A DNA stretch of 64,000 nt, taken from NCBI RefSeq assembly GCF_043290135.1, contig NC_134710.1:142800832-142864831 (forward strand). Direction: 5' to 3'. The position numbers and the translations under genes were made by a program. The notes beneath the pieces are model-generated. The model was not told the DNA's origin. It was given only the letters and a program-made list of their open reading frames with translations, and ran no database searches. This document shows, in pieces, positions 1-11,441 of the stretch. Each line of letters begins with the position of its first letter. Within the stretch, counting starts at the first letter, position 1. Source of the stretch: Rhipicephalus microplus (lineage: Eukaryota; Arthropoda; Arachnida; Ixodida; Ixodidae).

Positions 1-3000
1 CAACATGCTTCATAGTGCTTCAAAATTCTTACTTAAGAAGGCAACTTCAATAAATTATTTGCTACATTAAAGCTTACTCGTGTAAAACTAGCACAATAAG
101 GCTTTTAATTTGCCTTGACAGATTGAATTAGGAAATGCACATACTGCACTGATGTAACACTCAGCCAAGATAGTTGTAATAGTGATGCTTATGTGTACGA
201 TAACAAACAACAGTTTATAACCATTACCAGGGCAAATTAGACATTGGCTGAAATGCACAGCAGTAGCGTGCTCCTTGCCACTTGATTTCAGGTTGCGCAT
301 GTAGCACGCAAGAAAATAAATTTCTTCTGCAGCCCCCCATGTGAATGAAAGCAAGAAAGCTTCTAAGGGCAAAAATAAAATGTTTTAAACTATCATAAAG
401 CAAAAAGTGGTTGCATAAGGAAGCCCAAAGAACATGCTGTTCTGCCCAGCCGCTCAATCAAAATACAAGAAACTATCAATGCCAAAAGTTTGCAAGCAAT
501 GGCTTCTGATAAAGAAAAAAACTGAATTCCCCCATAATTTAAGCCGGCAGCCTGTAAAGCTAAACAACACTTTGTTGGTTTTTCATAATGATGATAGACG
601 TAAACTTAGCAAACGGGCTCTGAAAATATGGCTTTCCTGCTAATCCCACTGCCTGCAGAGTTTGGCCTAAAGTAAGCACACTAATCTGCTGAAGCTGTTG
701 AACAATGAGTCAGTCGCTGTGGTTTAACAGCTTTTTTTTTTTTGTAGATAGGGTGACTACAGTTAGCAGTACTTTGATTCTTATGTCATAAACATCTTAG
801 TGAATATAGCCAAATGAATAATCTTTTAGTTTTGTGTAGAAAGCATGTGTCCTGAGACAGACCTCCCATCCCTTATGTGTTCAGGTAAATGGTTGTCAGA
901 AAGTGACTACAATAAGTGAGAACAATATTTTACCCAGCTAGAACTTCTAAACTATAGCACCCAGCTTCAAAGACTTTAATCTTTTAAGGATGATAACCAG
1001 ATGGCACAGCTGCCCCGTCATATGAATTTATGTACATTGACACGACTGTTTCATCACTGCCATTTTACAACACATTACTTCATTTTTGATAATATAAAAC
1101 CTTAGTGAAGACTGATAACAGAGGGAAAGAAATGCATGGTTAAAATGCTGAACCATCAATCCTTAAAGAAGTCTTCTTGTATATAGTGATCCAAAAAGAC
1201 AATGACTGTGCATTCCTGTTTTATGTACTGGTGGGTGACAAAAGATGAAACAGAAAATATTTATAGGCAGGTTATTAAAGCAATTTTCTCACTGCAACAT
1301 TATTTCAATTATGCACACGGCAGATACAGTGCTTCACACACAGCCACAGCATTACTGTAGGAATAAAAAAAAAGTGTCAACAAAGCCACCACTGTCATGG
1401 CCAGCCTGCTGGGACTAGAAAGTGGAGCATTTCCACAATGTAGGGTTGGCAAAAACCTACTCAACTTAATGAAACCTCGAAATAACTGGAAATTAGGAAA
1501 GAAGCACTTCACTTTGATGATTTCATTATACTTATAGTCACATAATAGAAAAAGAATCTCCATGAATGAGTGAAACTAATGACATGTCTGGCTTGGGTGG
1601 ATTGGTATAGCTTCTCCCTCATTTTATACTTTAGGGTGCACTTCAATTGCCATTTATCATTAGGAAATGTTAGCACACCTCATCGACAGGGATGATTACC
1701 CCAATGCAGTCCAGCCATACATACCGTAAGTGACCGCAACACACAGAAGGTAACCTAAAAGCAACAGTATTACGAAAACATAAATGTGATGCACGTAAGT
1801 ATTCGCAATGGCTAAATGGTTGCTATATGACGAGAAATCTTTCACAATTTTGTGCCTTTCGGCTGCATCATTTTATAAGACACGTACATAGAGAAAATCG
1901 TCAATGTAAAAAAAAAAACTCGTACACAATAATGAAAGTGTACCAGTCTCGTCAGTATCATCAGTACGAATAACAAATAACACACAGTGCTTCTCGGACA
2001 TGATGAGGCGTTTGCTTCCAACTCTCCATGTTTTGTTCTATTGTCACTTCTGATCACACAACATCAGTACAGGTTTCAAGGCAAGCTTTAAGAAAATAGG
2101 TCTTACATCAGGTCAACCCGTTATAAAAATAGGTCTGTTTGGTTGTTTGTTTGCTTTTACATACAGAAATAGCCCTGTGCTCAATTACATACTAAAAATA
2201 ATTACTATCTCAAAACTGAACATTTAGAGAACTATAGCACCAAGCATCAAGCAAAATTCCTTGCTTAAAATTTTGCTCAATGCTGTCATTCACAGGTAAA
2301 AGACAAGAAAAATAGACAAGTCACTGTAAGGCAGAAACCTTGTTTCCTTTCTTTCTCACCCATTCATTAATTCCTAAAGCACTTGGAATTTGAGCATTCC
2401 TGCTGTGCAGGGGCAACCAAACATGAGAGTTGACTTTATGCTTAGAACAAAGCACTGTCTTACTAAAGGCGGCTAAAGAGGGCAAAAACTGCATCTCCAG
2501 CAAGACATGCTTCCACGAAGCAGTGCTGTTAACGTTCCAGCATGCGCAGATAAGCTGAAACAATTTTTCTACAATGTTGCACAATCGGGACCTCGTCATC
2601 CAACAAAATATGTGTAAAGCTGCACAGAGGATACATTAAAATCTTGCATGAGTGCCACTAAAACTGAAAACACCGGTAAAATATACATACAAGCTTTCGT
2701 GCATGCATATTTTCATACTCTGTAAGATCAATTATTCTACTTGCCACCATCTCTGGGCAGGTTCAGGAGATGTCCAGTTATGTGTGCCTTTCGATTATAT
2801 GTACAGATATACAGCATAGATTAGACATGACTCATCTCTACAGTAGTATAAAGCTACGATTATTTACAGTTAAAATACCACAGAGAAAACAAGGCAAATA
2901 TACTGACTTGGGCACAATTCAACTAGTGTCAAGTTTCATGTTAGTCAACGAAAACTTGTAGAAGACAGTACTTCGCATGCACTAACACAGTCTCATATGC

Positions 3001-3602
3001 AAAGCACCTTTTTCACATTAGGCAACTGAGTCTTCACAATAAACTTAATGTTAAACACATGGGCAGCATCAGTGTCAGAAGCCAACAAAGCTACACGACT
3101 AGGTAATTATACTCAAGAAAGGTCAAACCTCCAACAAAGTGCCTGAGGCACTGGAAACATTTCAAATACAACTACATACTATATAAGCTTTAAGAACAGC
3201 AAGGTTAAAATATCTGTGACAAGCCATAGTTCGTTCAGCATACAGATTTCGAATAAAGTGCAGAAAATAATACAAAACACCAAACACACCAACTGCTACC
3301 AATAAGGCATCAGGAGGACATTTTACAAGGAAGATTCTTCTGGCCATCTCAGCAGTACGTACTTATATAACCAGCTCCAGAACTCGTGTAGAGGCACTGA
3401 AGCATGGTTGAATGTTTCTTCATAGCCATGTCTAAGACACAGACATTATGTTCTAAACCATGAGACCACTGGCAGGTGACCACCATGCATAACCACCAGT
3501 CAACTTTGCACAGTTATAACACAGGAAAAGTGATAAATCACAGGGCCAGATCTTTTGGGCCCAGTATGAATCATATGGCACTGCATAATGACATACATTT
3601 AC
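1..3602. other. AT-rich non-coding DNA, no gene recognised
   Basis: Only short random open frames are visible, with long A/T runs and no recognisable TE protein. On the minus strand a pyrimidine-rich acceptor ends at 2555 and is followed by a short open segment to a stop at 2473-2475. It could be a small exon, but nothing else supports it. The stretch is probably intron or flank of the minus-strand host gene whose better exons lie further right. Confidence 0.5.
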
Positions 3603-3704
3603 GGCTGATGCAAATTCTTGGATGAAGTACAAAGGCAGCAGCCCCAGATATCTTATGCTGGCTAGGTGTAGTGACAAATCAGCCAGTGGCCCCATTTCTG
3701 GCAC
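3603..3704 (-). CDS. Candidate internal exon of a minus-strand host gene
   Basis: The 102 nt segment is preceded (minus strand) by a good 3' splice site, a TTTGTTTCTTTCAG-type tract, and followed by GTAAAT as a possible donor. Only one frame is open across it; it gives 34 residues starting VPEMGPLADLSLHLASIR and continuing as a hydrophobic, leucine-rich helix. The other two frames hit stops. I do not recognise the protein. It lies in the same orientation as better supported exons at 16.4, 35.7, 43.3 and 44.4 kb and could be a 3' exon of that gene. The phase does not join directly to the 16.4 kb exon as I drew it, so an intermediate exon or another donor is needed. The donor is weak on its exon side (GCC before GT). 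Confidence 0.4.
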
Positions 3705-3944
3705 CTGAAAGAAACAAACGATGTCACAGAGTTAACTTAGCTCACGACAAATATTTCTAAAGCTTCCTTTTTTTTCTTTTCTGGCACATAGTACTGAGAA
3801 CAATCATGATAAAAAAATAAAAAAGCTAAACACTGGGGTATTTTCAAGTGCCACTACCATGACATGATAATGAGGCTCACTGTTTCTTTTAACATACGCT
3901 TAAATCTGATCACATAAGCATTTTCGTAAATAAATTCCATTCAA

Positions 3945-4030
3945 ATATGACTGCCACAGACAGAATCAAACTCACAACCTTGAGCTCAGCAGTGAGATGC
4001 CACGGCCACTAAGTTACCGTGCTTCGGGCA
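3945..4030 (-). repeat. tRNA-derived SINE head, diverged
   Basis: Read on the minus strand the segment has a degenerate A box (TAACTTAGTGGCC) and a B box (GAGTTTGATTC) about 35 nt apart, the spacing of a tRNA-type pol III promoter. No clear SINE body follows, so it may be a truncated SINE or a tRNA pseudogene. Confidence 0.35.
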
Positions 4031-4486
4031 CTGAAACACTTTTGATTGCGTAAAAGTCGATTTAGCCAGCAGGATAAGTCCTAGTCATTGACAGACAAGA
4101 TTTTCGTACTCTGCATAAAGTATGCAATTTATCATAAGGTTTTAAATATACACACTTTCACAGATCACAGTGATACTGCCAAATTAGTTTCTAGATGCCT
4201 ATGGCTTTAGGATATAATAAAGGTGATCAGGTGATCAACGTCCTTCGAGCAGCTTACCTGACACAGGCCCTAGATATAAAACGAGTAATTTTTCCAACTT
4301 AAGTCGGAGCAAATGTTGATTTGAACAGTGAGAACACATTGCAATCAGTCATGCTTAAAAAGAGTAAGAGGAAAAGAATATATAATGTCCATTTATGACC
4401 ACGCTAGAGAACTTGCAATGTACTTGATGCTAACTTGTGTTATAATGTGATCCATGTTTACATGAGCTACATGATCAAAACAGATC

Positions 4487-4725
4487 TCAAGCAACATGAA
4501 ACAACTTTGTTGCTGTGTGGGCTGTAAATAAAGCAGTTATCGACATTTCAAACTGTGATATCATGTGCAAGGCATATGGCAAGTGAAGTGGCTGAGAGGC
4601 AAGAAGAGAAGCTCTTCCTGACACTGCTGATACACATGGAACATAGTGTCGCTGTTTGCCGTCAGGAGTTCTGTTCTCGATTAAAACAGCAGATCTTCCG
4701 TTAATGATCACCACTTTCACAGGAG
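4487..4725 (-). other. Open segment ending in a stop, possible exon, unassigned
   Basis: A minus-strand frame of about 79 codons runs from an AG at 4726-4727 to a TGA at 4487. Its composition is protein-like (for example RTPDGKQRHYVP) and it has no stop over 239 nt in AT-rich DNA. The acceptor has a poor pyrimidine tract and the phase does not fit the 16.4 kb exon. It could be a terminal exon, an old TE fragment or chance. I do not recognise it. Confidence 0.2.
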
Positions 4726-5400
4726 CTGTGAGTGCACACTGCGGTATTCAATAATTTTGGCCACTATTTCTTACCTCTAATATGAATTTGATTGATTTGA
4801 GACAAAATTGCACTATTCGTAGACCACTTGATGAAATTGTTTAAATATAGTGGTTTTTGGCTTTGAAAGCCACTGATAAACAGTGTTTCGCCCCAATTTA
4901 CTAAGACATAGCACTACACGTCCTTGAAACAAAAGATTACATGTAAAAGGTTGCAAAAGGTGATAAAAAAGTAGTATTTCCGTATTAATCAACAGAAAAA
5001 AAGGTTTTTACTGCCTTATATAATCTGTTACTTTAGAAGAATGTTATTTTGTATTAGAATATGTTAGTCTTATCATTTAAAAAGGGGGGTGGTGCAGCTT
5101 GGGAGTGTAGCGGGGGGGTTCAGCCACCACCCGAATCAAAGAGCTCAGCTGTGGTTGTAGTCATCTATTCATCCAATGTTTTTCCAAGTGTACACAAATG
5201 ACACAATTGAAAGAATGCCATTTTTTTGCTTGTTTGCTTTTTGATGATTGATATGCTCCCTCAGGATCTCGGCTAAGCAAAAAGACAGCAAAAGAACATG
5301 CTCAAGAATACACGCACGTGATCTTCTGCGAAGATGGAGGATTCCTTTTTTTTTTTCACGCTCATGTGAGAGCATCTAGTTATGGCACAATGCAACTATT
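4726..5400. other. Non-coding, nothing recognised
   Basis: AT-rich sequence with a short G-rich patch near 5085-5120. No TE ends, tandem repeat or coding signal is seen. Confidence 0.5.
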
Positions 5401-5439
5401 AACAAGGATATCAAGGAAAACTGTCATCATAAAAATACC

Positions 5440-6475
5440 AAAACAAAAGACCCTTCCACATAAGGTGGCGAAGACCCATCAGAAGAGGGGTGCTGGTGGT
5501 TCAGGAATTCTAAGAAAGCTCTAGAACCCATAATAACCATTAGCAAAGGGGAGCATGACATTGCACTAAATGTCCTGAGTGCAGTGATATCTGAAAATAT
5601 TCCTGTAGAGAAGGTGGACAAACCGAAAGTGAGAATGTTTCTACAGACAAATGAATGGTGGGTCGGTCTCTGGATCTGGTGTGTTCCGACGACTACACCA
5701 TTAAGTTGAGAAACATGAATATTTCAAAGCTATGTCTCAATATATAGCGGTGTCAGTAACTACTGATCAAACTATCGATGACCAATTAAAATCAGTTGTT
5801 GACATGTTTGTCTTGTCACCCAGAAGTGTGAGTGCTTTAATACCTTCATTCGTGGAAGTTAAATTTGTGGATTAAGCAAACTCATTTGAGAGAGGCCGCA
5901 TTGAGGTTCAGAATTTAATATTCGAGGATGTAACAGTGTTTATAAGTGATAATGTCACTTATGCTACGAAGTATTTTAAGCAGTACATAAAGGCCCCGCC
6001 ATGGTGATTTAGTGGCTAAGGCACTTGTCTGCTGACCTGCAGATTGCGGGATCGAATCCCGGCTGCGGTGGCTGCATTTTCGATGGAGGCGAAAATGCTG
6101 TAGGCCTGTGTACTCAAATTTGGGTGCACGTTAAAGAACTCCTGATGGTCAAAATTTCCGAAGCCCTCCCCTACGGCATCTCTCATAATCATATAATGAT
6201 TTTGGGACATTAAACTCCACATATCAATCAAATCAAGCAGTGCATAAAGCCACTTAACTGGGGTGCTGTTCCCATTATGTGTTCAACCCATACAGTAAAC
6301 CATTGTGGGCATTATGTCGAAGGTATCTTTCCCTTTAAAGGACAAGTCATCTGGAAAAGTGTGATAGTCAATGTGCAAGAACCACTGCAAAACCAGCAAA
6401 AAACAGCTGGAATTTGTGCACTGAAGCTGTTAAGCAATATTTTGCTTACATTAAGTACTACACTTCTCTTGTGAA
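5440..6475 (+). pseudogene. Decayed hAT-type transposase fragment, split by a SINE
   Basis: Translation across several frames gives blocks in the order expected of a hAT transposase of the kind with a DUF659-like core: a region around EKVDKPKVRMFLQT, then SVTTDQTIDDQ, then FVEVKFVD followed by a stop and ANSF, then FEDVTVFISDNVTYATKYF. After the SINE at 5993-6234 it resumes with a CSTHTVNHCGHYVEGIF-like block, where hAT proteins usually have a conserved His-containing segment. Frames shift several times and stops are present, so it is dead. Neither the N-terminal zinc finger nor the C-terminal dimerisation domain is visible. Family placement rests on remembered motif similarity. Confidence 0.55.
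5993..6234 (+). mobile_element. tRNA-derived SINE (Ruka-like), full length, with target duplication
   Basis: The 5' end is a tRNA-like head with A box (TTAGTGGCTAAGG) and a B box matching GGATCGAATCC, followed by the conserved body found in the other copies here and an (ATCA)-like tail. It is flanked by a 15 bp direct repeat with one mismatch, at 5978-5992 and 6235-6249 (AAGCAGTACATAAAG on the left). It sits inside the hAT transposase relic, so it is the younger insertion. The name Ruka is from memory of tick SINEs. Confidence 0.8.
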
Positions 6476-6519
6476 GGCAAGTGCATAAAGAATATGCTTA
6501 ACACTTTGAGGGATTTTCT

Positions 6520-6720
6520 GTATGTTTAAAATGCATGCTTTTTCTATCATTTCTCTTGCTTGGCATGTACTGCCACACTTCAGGAATATGTGGAATCTCT
6601 TTTGTGCGCCGATCTCAATTTGTTTTTGTTTTTTCTTAATGTGGCGCACCGGTTTTCACTTGAGCATCTGAGAGCACACCTGTGGTGCTGCTGGTTCAAT
6701 GTGTTCACTGTGGCAAGCTT
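6520..6720. repeat. Dispersed repeat, copy 1 of 2
   Basis: Shares TTTTTCTATCATTTCTCTTG and the following TGCCACACTTCA block with 7140-7310, then diverges gradually through a 'gcatctgagtgctc'-like motif. The family is not identified. Confidence 0.5.
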
Positions 6721-6757
6721 TCTTGAGGCCTCCGTGCAGAGCAACCCACCAGTGATG

Positions 6758-6925
6758 ATGGTCGAAACTTTATTTCTCCCAAAAGAGGGCACCGGCCTCG
6801 AGCTCAGTAACGCTTAGAGGAGGTCAGCGGGGATCCCTTGAGACGCTGCGACCTCCAATCCGGGTGGGATTGCCTGCCATTTCTATGCCACCAGTGAGCC
6901 ATTCGGCATATCTTCCAGGTGCACC
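6758..6925 (-). mobile_element. Probable LINE 3' end
   Basis: On the minus strand the segment ends in AATAAAGTTTCGACCATCATC, the style of 3' terminus (a polyadenylation-like signal plus a short repeat) used by non-LTR elements. The upstream part is GC-richer than its surroundings and coding-like but broken. It lies between the two copies of the 6.5/7.2 kb repeat. Confidence 0.35.
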
Positions 6926-7139
6926 GTGACCCACCAATGGGTCACGAGTGGTTCACGACATCTAACACTAAAAAAAAATTTCTTCTGATTATTTATAACC
7001 TTTTACAATGAGAATCATACCTCTGCGTTCATGTTTGATGAAGTTATCCCATCAGCAAGCAGACGCATGCTTGTAACATCGTGGCCGTGTAGGAAGAGCA
7101 CAGGCCATGACCCTCTGGTGGCCCACGCCGCACTGAACG

Positions 7140-7310
7140 TGCTAAAAAATGTACTTTTTTTCTATCATTTTTCTTGCTTTGCATGTGCTGCCACACTTCA
7201 TGCACCGATATCTCTACGTTGTTTTGTGTTTTTCTTTCCAAAGCAGTGCACTGGCCTTTACTCGTGCATCTGAGTGCTCGCCCGGTGCAGCTGGTTTTCG
7301 GTTTCATCCT
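7140..7310. repeat. Dispersed repeat, copy 2 of 2
   Basis: Second copy of the 6520-6720 repeat in the same orientation, about 620 bp downstream. The shared block runs from the TTTTTCTATCAT tract through TGCTGCCACACTTCA and the CATCTGAGTGCTC-like motif. Confidence 0.5.
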
Positions 7311-7402
7311 TCTAGTGGGGATCCCTTTTAGTGCCAGAAAACCTGATGTCTCTCTAGTCAGCCACTTGTTTCTTTCTCGTTCATTGCTCCCCTCACCGCA
7401 AT

Positions 7403-8516
7403 TACCATAATTACTGGAATCTAACGCGCACCTTTTTTCCGGTTAAGCGAGTTCATAAATTGCATGTGCGTTAGAATCGAGTACGAACAAAAAAATTACG
7501 GTCAATCTATTGCCATCGGCAAATCCAAAATGGCCGCCCCCTACATGCTTCGGCATGGCGCGTCGGCCATTTCTGCCTATGTGTTTCCCATGTGCGGCAC
7601 TTCGTACGTGTGCTGAGGAGTTCGTCATCTAGTAGTGCATCAGCATCGACGGCGTGGAAGGGCCGACTCCAAAAACTCTAGTGCACCACGATGCCACTTT
7701 TAAAAGAAAAGTCATTGCGTGTGCAGAAACGGATGGAAATCGGGCCGCATCGCGGTCGTTCGGAGTTCCCGAAACGTGCGTGCAGGACCGGCGGAAACAA
7801 AAGCAGAAGATTGTCGACAGCAAAGCTTCACGCAAAGGCTTCAGTGGACCACAGCAGGGTCGGTTTCCGCAAATTAAAGAGCTGCTCGGCGAGTATGTGC
7901 TTGAGCAGCGAGCGGCACAGCGGCCCGTGACGACAGAACTGTTCCAAGTGCGGGCTATGCAATTAGTCTTAGAAAAAGGTCTAATGCGAAGCCAGTTTAA
8001 AGCGAGCAGGTGCTGGCTAACTAACTTTATGAAGAGGAAAGGCTTTTCCCTCCGAAGGGGAACATGCATATGCGAAAAGTTTTGCGGAGGAGTACGATGA
8101 AAAGCTTCACAGTTTTCAGAGGTTCATCCTAAACTTGCGGCGCAACAACGGCTACCTGCTTGGGCAAATCGGGAATGCCGATCAGACGCCTCTTTACTTC
8201 GACATGCCTGGCACCACAACCGCCGAGAAGAAGGGGGCGAAGCAAGTTCGCGTGCTGACATCGGTCCGTGGTAAAACTACAGTGACGGCAATGCTTTGTT
8301 ACACGTCAGATGGGCACAGGCTTCGCCCGTACCTCATATTTAAATGGAAGACGCTCCCGAAAGAAGTCGTTTTCTCGGGTGGTGTGATCCTGCGGGCCAG
8401 CCAGAAAAATGGGTGCGTGTTGCAATCGATGTCTTACGTTTTTTTTTTTTTTTTTTGCGGTGGAAATCGGGTGCGCGTTACAATCGAGGGCGCAGTAGAA
8501 TCGAGTAAATACGGTA
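7403..8516 (+). mobile_element. pogo/Tigger-type DNA transposon, internally deleted
   Basis: The ends are inverted copies of each other. The left end reads TACCATAATTACTGGAATCT; the right end, reverse complemented, starts TACCGTATTTACTCGATTCT. Both carry an AACGCGCACC block further in. Taking the outermost TA as the target duplication fits the pogo/Tigger rule. It encodes the transposase fragment at 7654-8430. The 3' half of the gene is missing: the coding frame runs straight into terminal-region sequence. The motif GGTGCG(T/C)GTT(G/A)CAATCGA occurs twice near the right end (8411 and 8470). Confidence 0.75.
7654..8430 (+). pseudogene. pogo/Tigger transposase, N-terminal half with start of DDE domain
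   Basis: An open frame from an ATG at 7654 gives a basic HTH-type DNA-binding region (FKRKVIACAETDGNRAASRSF, then the stretch around GRFPQIKELLGEYV, then WLTNFMKRKGFSLRR), the Psq plus CENP-B/Tc5-like pair that binds the transposon ends. A frameshift near 8080-8100 leads into the second frame, which holds the start of the DDE_1 catalytic core: QIGNADQTPLYFDMP with the first Asp, then KGAKQVRVLT, LCYTSDGHRLRPY and LPKEVV. The remaining acidic residues are absent because of the internal deletion. The protein cannot be active. An intact relative would be roughly 400-550 residues. Confidence 0.75.
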
Positions 8517-8710
8517 CATATGTTTTTATGTAACACTAAATTTACACAAACAATGCCGCCATGGTTGCATTTCATGTGTTGGAGATTCTGAAAAGCTGAC
8601 TTCATCTCCTTGACGATAACACGAAGCTTTTTCCCTCATTTTGCTTTCTGGACGAGCCCACGATTAGACAGTTTTCTTCCGTGCATTTACTCACGCTGTT
8701 CGCCAATGCT

Positions 8711-8857
8711 ATGGAGGAGGAGCATGCCTGTTGCTCAGCTGCTTGCGAGTCGAGTGGAGATTCTTCTGATGTGGACTATTCCCCAAGTGCCGAATCAGAA
8801 TCCGATTCATTGAATGCCAGTTCATCAGACGACGATTTACTTACAAGTTCAGACTGA
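8711..8857 (+). other. Small Ser/Asp-rich open frame, unassigned
   Basis: An ATG-to-stop frame of 48 residues just right of the Tigger element is strikingly acidic and serine-rich (YSPSAESESDS, then SSSDDDLL). Such tracts occur at transposase N-termini and in regulatory proteins, but the frame is short and no partner domain follows. It may be a remnant of another TE. Confidence 0.2.
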
Positions 8858-9445
8858 GATGGTGATGAAGGAGCGACATCTAGAAAGTGTGCACGGCGAG
8901 ACGATACGAACTGTATCAAAGGTGACTATTTCCCAGTTTTTAGTGTTAGAACAAAAACATTTTTTACCGAAGAAGTAGTCTGCTGTGCTTATTTATGAAT
9001 GTGAGTGAGCTATGTTTAATACAAAACATAATTTTTATTGATAGAACATTGTAAAGGTGTCTTCTGTTAGAATTTTGCCTGATGTTACTCATGAATAAAC
9101 CATGCATATGTAAAAACATTTAATTTTTTTGTTACATTACAGTTGTACAAACAAAGAAAACACAGTTGCACAGATTACAGTTGCATAAACAAAGTGTCTA
9201 ACAAAAAAAAAACAAGCCCTTAAATTCACACTTTCCTTCATTCATAGCGAGGGTCTTGCTCTGGCAGACTTGATGCCTTGAGGTTGTATGCGAGGGAATA
9301 TTGGTCAGCTGCCATCTCGTAATAAGATCACGTATGACGTGATGCCAAACAGGCAAGAAACTCGCTATACTGGCAACAGGTAGCACAGACTGATGCTTCC
9401 AAGTTTAAACGCACATATATACCCTATGAAAATTATGGGGGGATG
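8858..9445. other. Non-coding, nothing recognised
   Basis: AT-rich spacer with A/T homopolymers and a repeated 'acagttgca(c/t)a(g/a)a' motif near 9140-9190. No gene or TE end is identified. Confidence 0.5.
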
Positions 9446-9670
9446 ACTTTCCTGTAGCTCAGCGGTAGAGGATCGGGCACGTTATTCTAAGGCCGCAAGT
9501 CCGGATCCTGACGGTAGCAAGTTATCTTTTCGTCCACTTCTATTTCTACACATTCACTTTACAATTACTTCTAATACCATCCCCTGTACTTTCCCTGACA
9601 TTACTGTCCGTGAGTTCTCATTAACATATTTTTAGTGCATTTCATGAGAAAATTCGACCCTCAAAGAGTT
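9446..9670 (+). repeat. tRNA-derived SINE, second family
   Basis: The head has a near-perfect A box (TAGCTCAGCGGTAGAG) and a mutated B box (CAAGTCCGGATCCTG) with tRNA-like spacing. The body is T-rich and unlike the Ruka-type SINEs in this window. Degeneration of the B box suggests it is not transcribed now. No target duplication could be fixed. Confidence 0.6.
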
Positions 9671-10602
9671 AAACAAATTGTTCTGATTTTCTTCTCGAAC
9701 TTCTGATTGAATCCTCAATTGAGCTCAAGTACAGCAGAAACCGTGTATAATTTGATATAAAGCTTTTTAAAAATTGGCCATAATTTCAGTGCAAACTTTG
9801 GTGCACAAGTTGGTTTCACGGTTCTGCTTCACAATAATGCAAGGAAGATGGTGGCACAGCAATATGCAGGAATTTCGTTTTTAAGAGCAAAGCTCGAGAT
9901 AAAACAACGAGTGTCCACAAAACGCCCTCTGCAACGTTGCCTATCAGCCACGCCCACCAACGGAGATAGTCTGCGCAGCCACTGCGCCAAGTTTGCCCAC
10001 CACATGGGTAGAGTACAAGCATCGAAAAGCCCGCACCTCCCCTAGATGTGCCACAGCCAGCGTCACATGTTAGTTCTGGTGGTAAAGGTTGGTCATTTTT
10101 ACATGGTCTGTGACAGACTATGGTTCGACTTTGCTTTGTGTATGCCAAGGATAGACCTAGAATCAGCCAAGAAGGCTATGTTAAAAGTTTCTAAGATCAA
10201 CCAGCTTTGCTGTCTCTTAAGCTTTACATGGCCAGTGTAAACTTCTCCCTTTTTTGTTAATATATATATTTTTATTTGCAGTTTGTAGCTGCAGGCGTGG
10301 GGTTACATGGAGGGGCATCGCGAGAAAGTACCACATCTATGCAAACAGCACCTCAACGTCTTTATATGCAGCTGCGAATACTCATCGGGCCCCAGAAGCC
10401 TCCAGTCTGCCATAGCCCCAATGTTGGCCTTGTTTTTCTAAATCGTACTTGGTGCTCTTGAGATACTGTGCTCAGCAGCGACATTCGGCTCTTTTCTGTG
10501 TGATTTACAGTGTTGATTATCACCAGGCATGCAGAAAACAGCCAGGTTCTTCTATTTTATGATAGACATTGCATTAACAAAGACAGCAAAGAAGGGAATG
10601 AA
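9671..10602. other. Non-coding with a GC-richer patch, nothing recognised
   Basis: The patch at 9890-10080 is GC-richer than its surroundings and is open on the minus strand for 110 codons, but the translation has no recognisable motif and no splice context. It may be an unrecognised repeat. Confidence 0.4.
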
Positions 10603-10850
10603 CTGATTGATTTGATTGATATGTGAGGTTTAACGTCCCAAAACCCCCATATGATTATGAGAGACGCCATAGTGCAGGGCTACGGAAATTTCGACCACCT
10701 GGGGTTCTTTAATGTCCACCCAAATCTGAGCACATGGGCCTACAACATTTCCGCCTCCATCAAAAATGCAGCTGCCGCAGCCGGGATTTGATCCCGCAAC
10801 CTGCGGGTCAGCAGCCGAGTATCTTAGCCACTGGACCACCGCTGCTGGGC
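10603..10850 (-). mobile_element. tRNA-derived SINE (Ruka-like)
   Basis: A copy in minus orientation: the tRNA-like head with B box is at the right end and the (TGATT)n-like tail at the left. The body shares TTTAACGTCCCAAAACC and the CACCTGGGGTTCTTTAATG block with the other copies. Possible weak target duplication GAAGGGAATGA / GGAAGCGAATAG. Confidence 0.75.
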
Positions 10851-11440
10851 GGAAGCGAATAGAGCAAGACAAGTAGATGGGCACAACAACGAAGAATCAT
10901 GGAAGAAATCGTGCAATGGCAAGCCATATTTTTACCCACTCTGTGAGGTATCCTTCTAATCATACCACTCACTCTCCCACATGCCTACAGGGAAGTCCCT
11001 TTTTGTTATGAAAAGCTAACTTGTTGGAGTGTTTTGCATAGCCTGACTTTTTTATATATCAAGTGTTCTGGCTATTTTTGTTCGATCTAGATGTAAATTT
11101 TTCTACTGACTTAAAGCATTGTAATTTTTTAAAGTAGTTTGACATAAAGGTTACCTCAATTTACTTGAGTTCGATGCAATTGGGTTTACTGCTGAGAAGG
11201 AGATGCATTGCAGTATTTGGCAAAAAATTTGCAAGCCTGCTGTAAGTATCTGAGGGTTGGTATTTAGCCTGTCATGAATCATGCAATGATTTCTTTATAC
11301 TCTGGGGATGTATAAGGAAGCAGCTGCATTGGACGAATTTGAAACCTAACTGAATAATGAGAATAATGCACGTGACAAGGTCCATCGGAGTGCAAACAAA
11401 ATGAAGCCTTCAAGTCAAGCAGCTAGCAAAGCACTACAGT
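10851..11440. other. Non-coding, nothing recognised
   Basis: AT-rich DNA without repeats or open frames of note. Confidence 0.5.
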
Positions 11441-11441
11441 G

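Noticed and set aside
9446..9530. Functional tRNA gene
   Set aside because: The A box is good but the B box is mutated and the acceptor and anticodon stems do not pair well; a SINE body follows.
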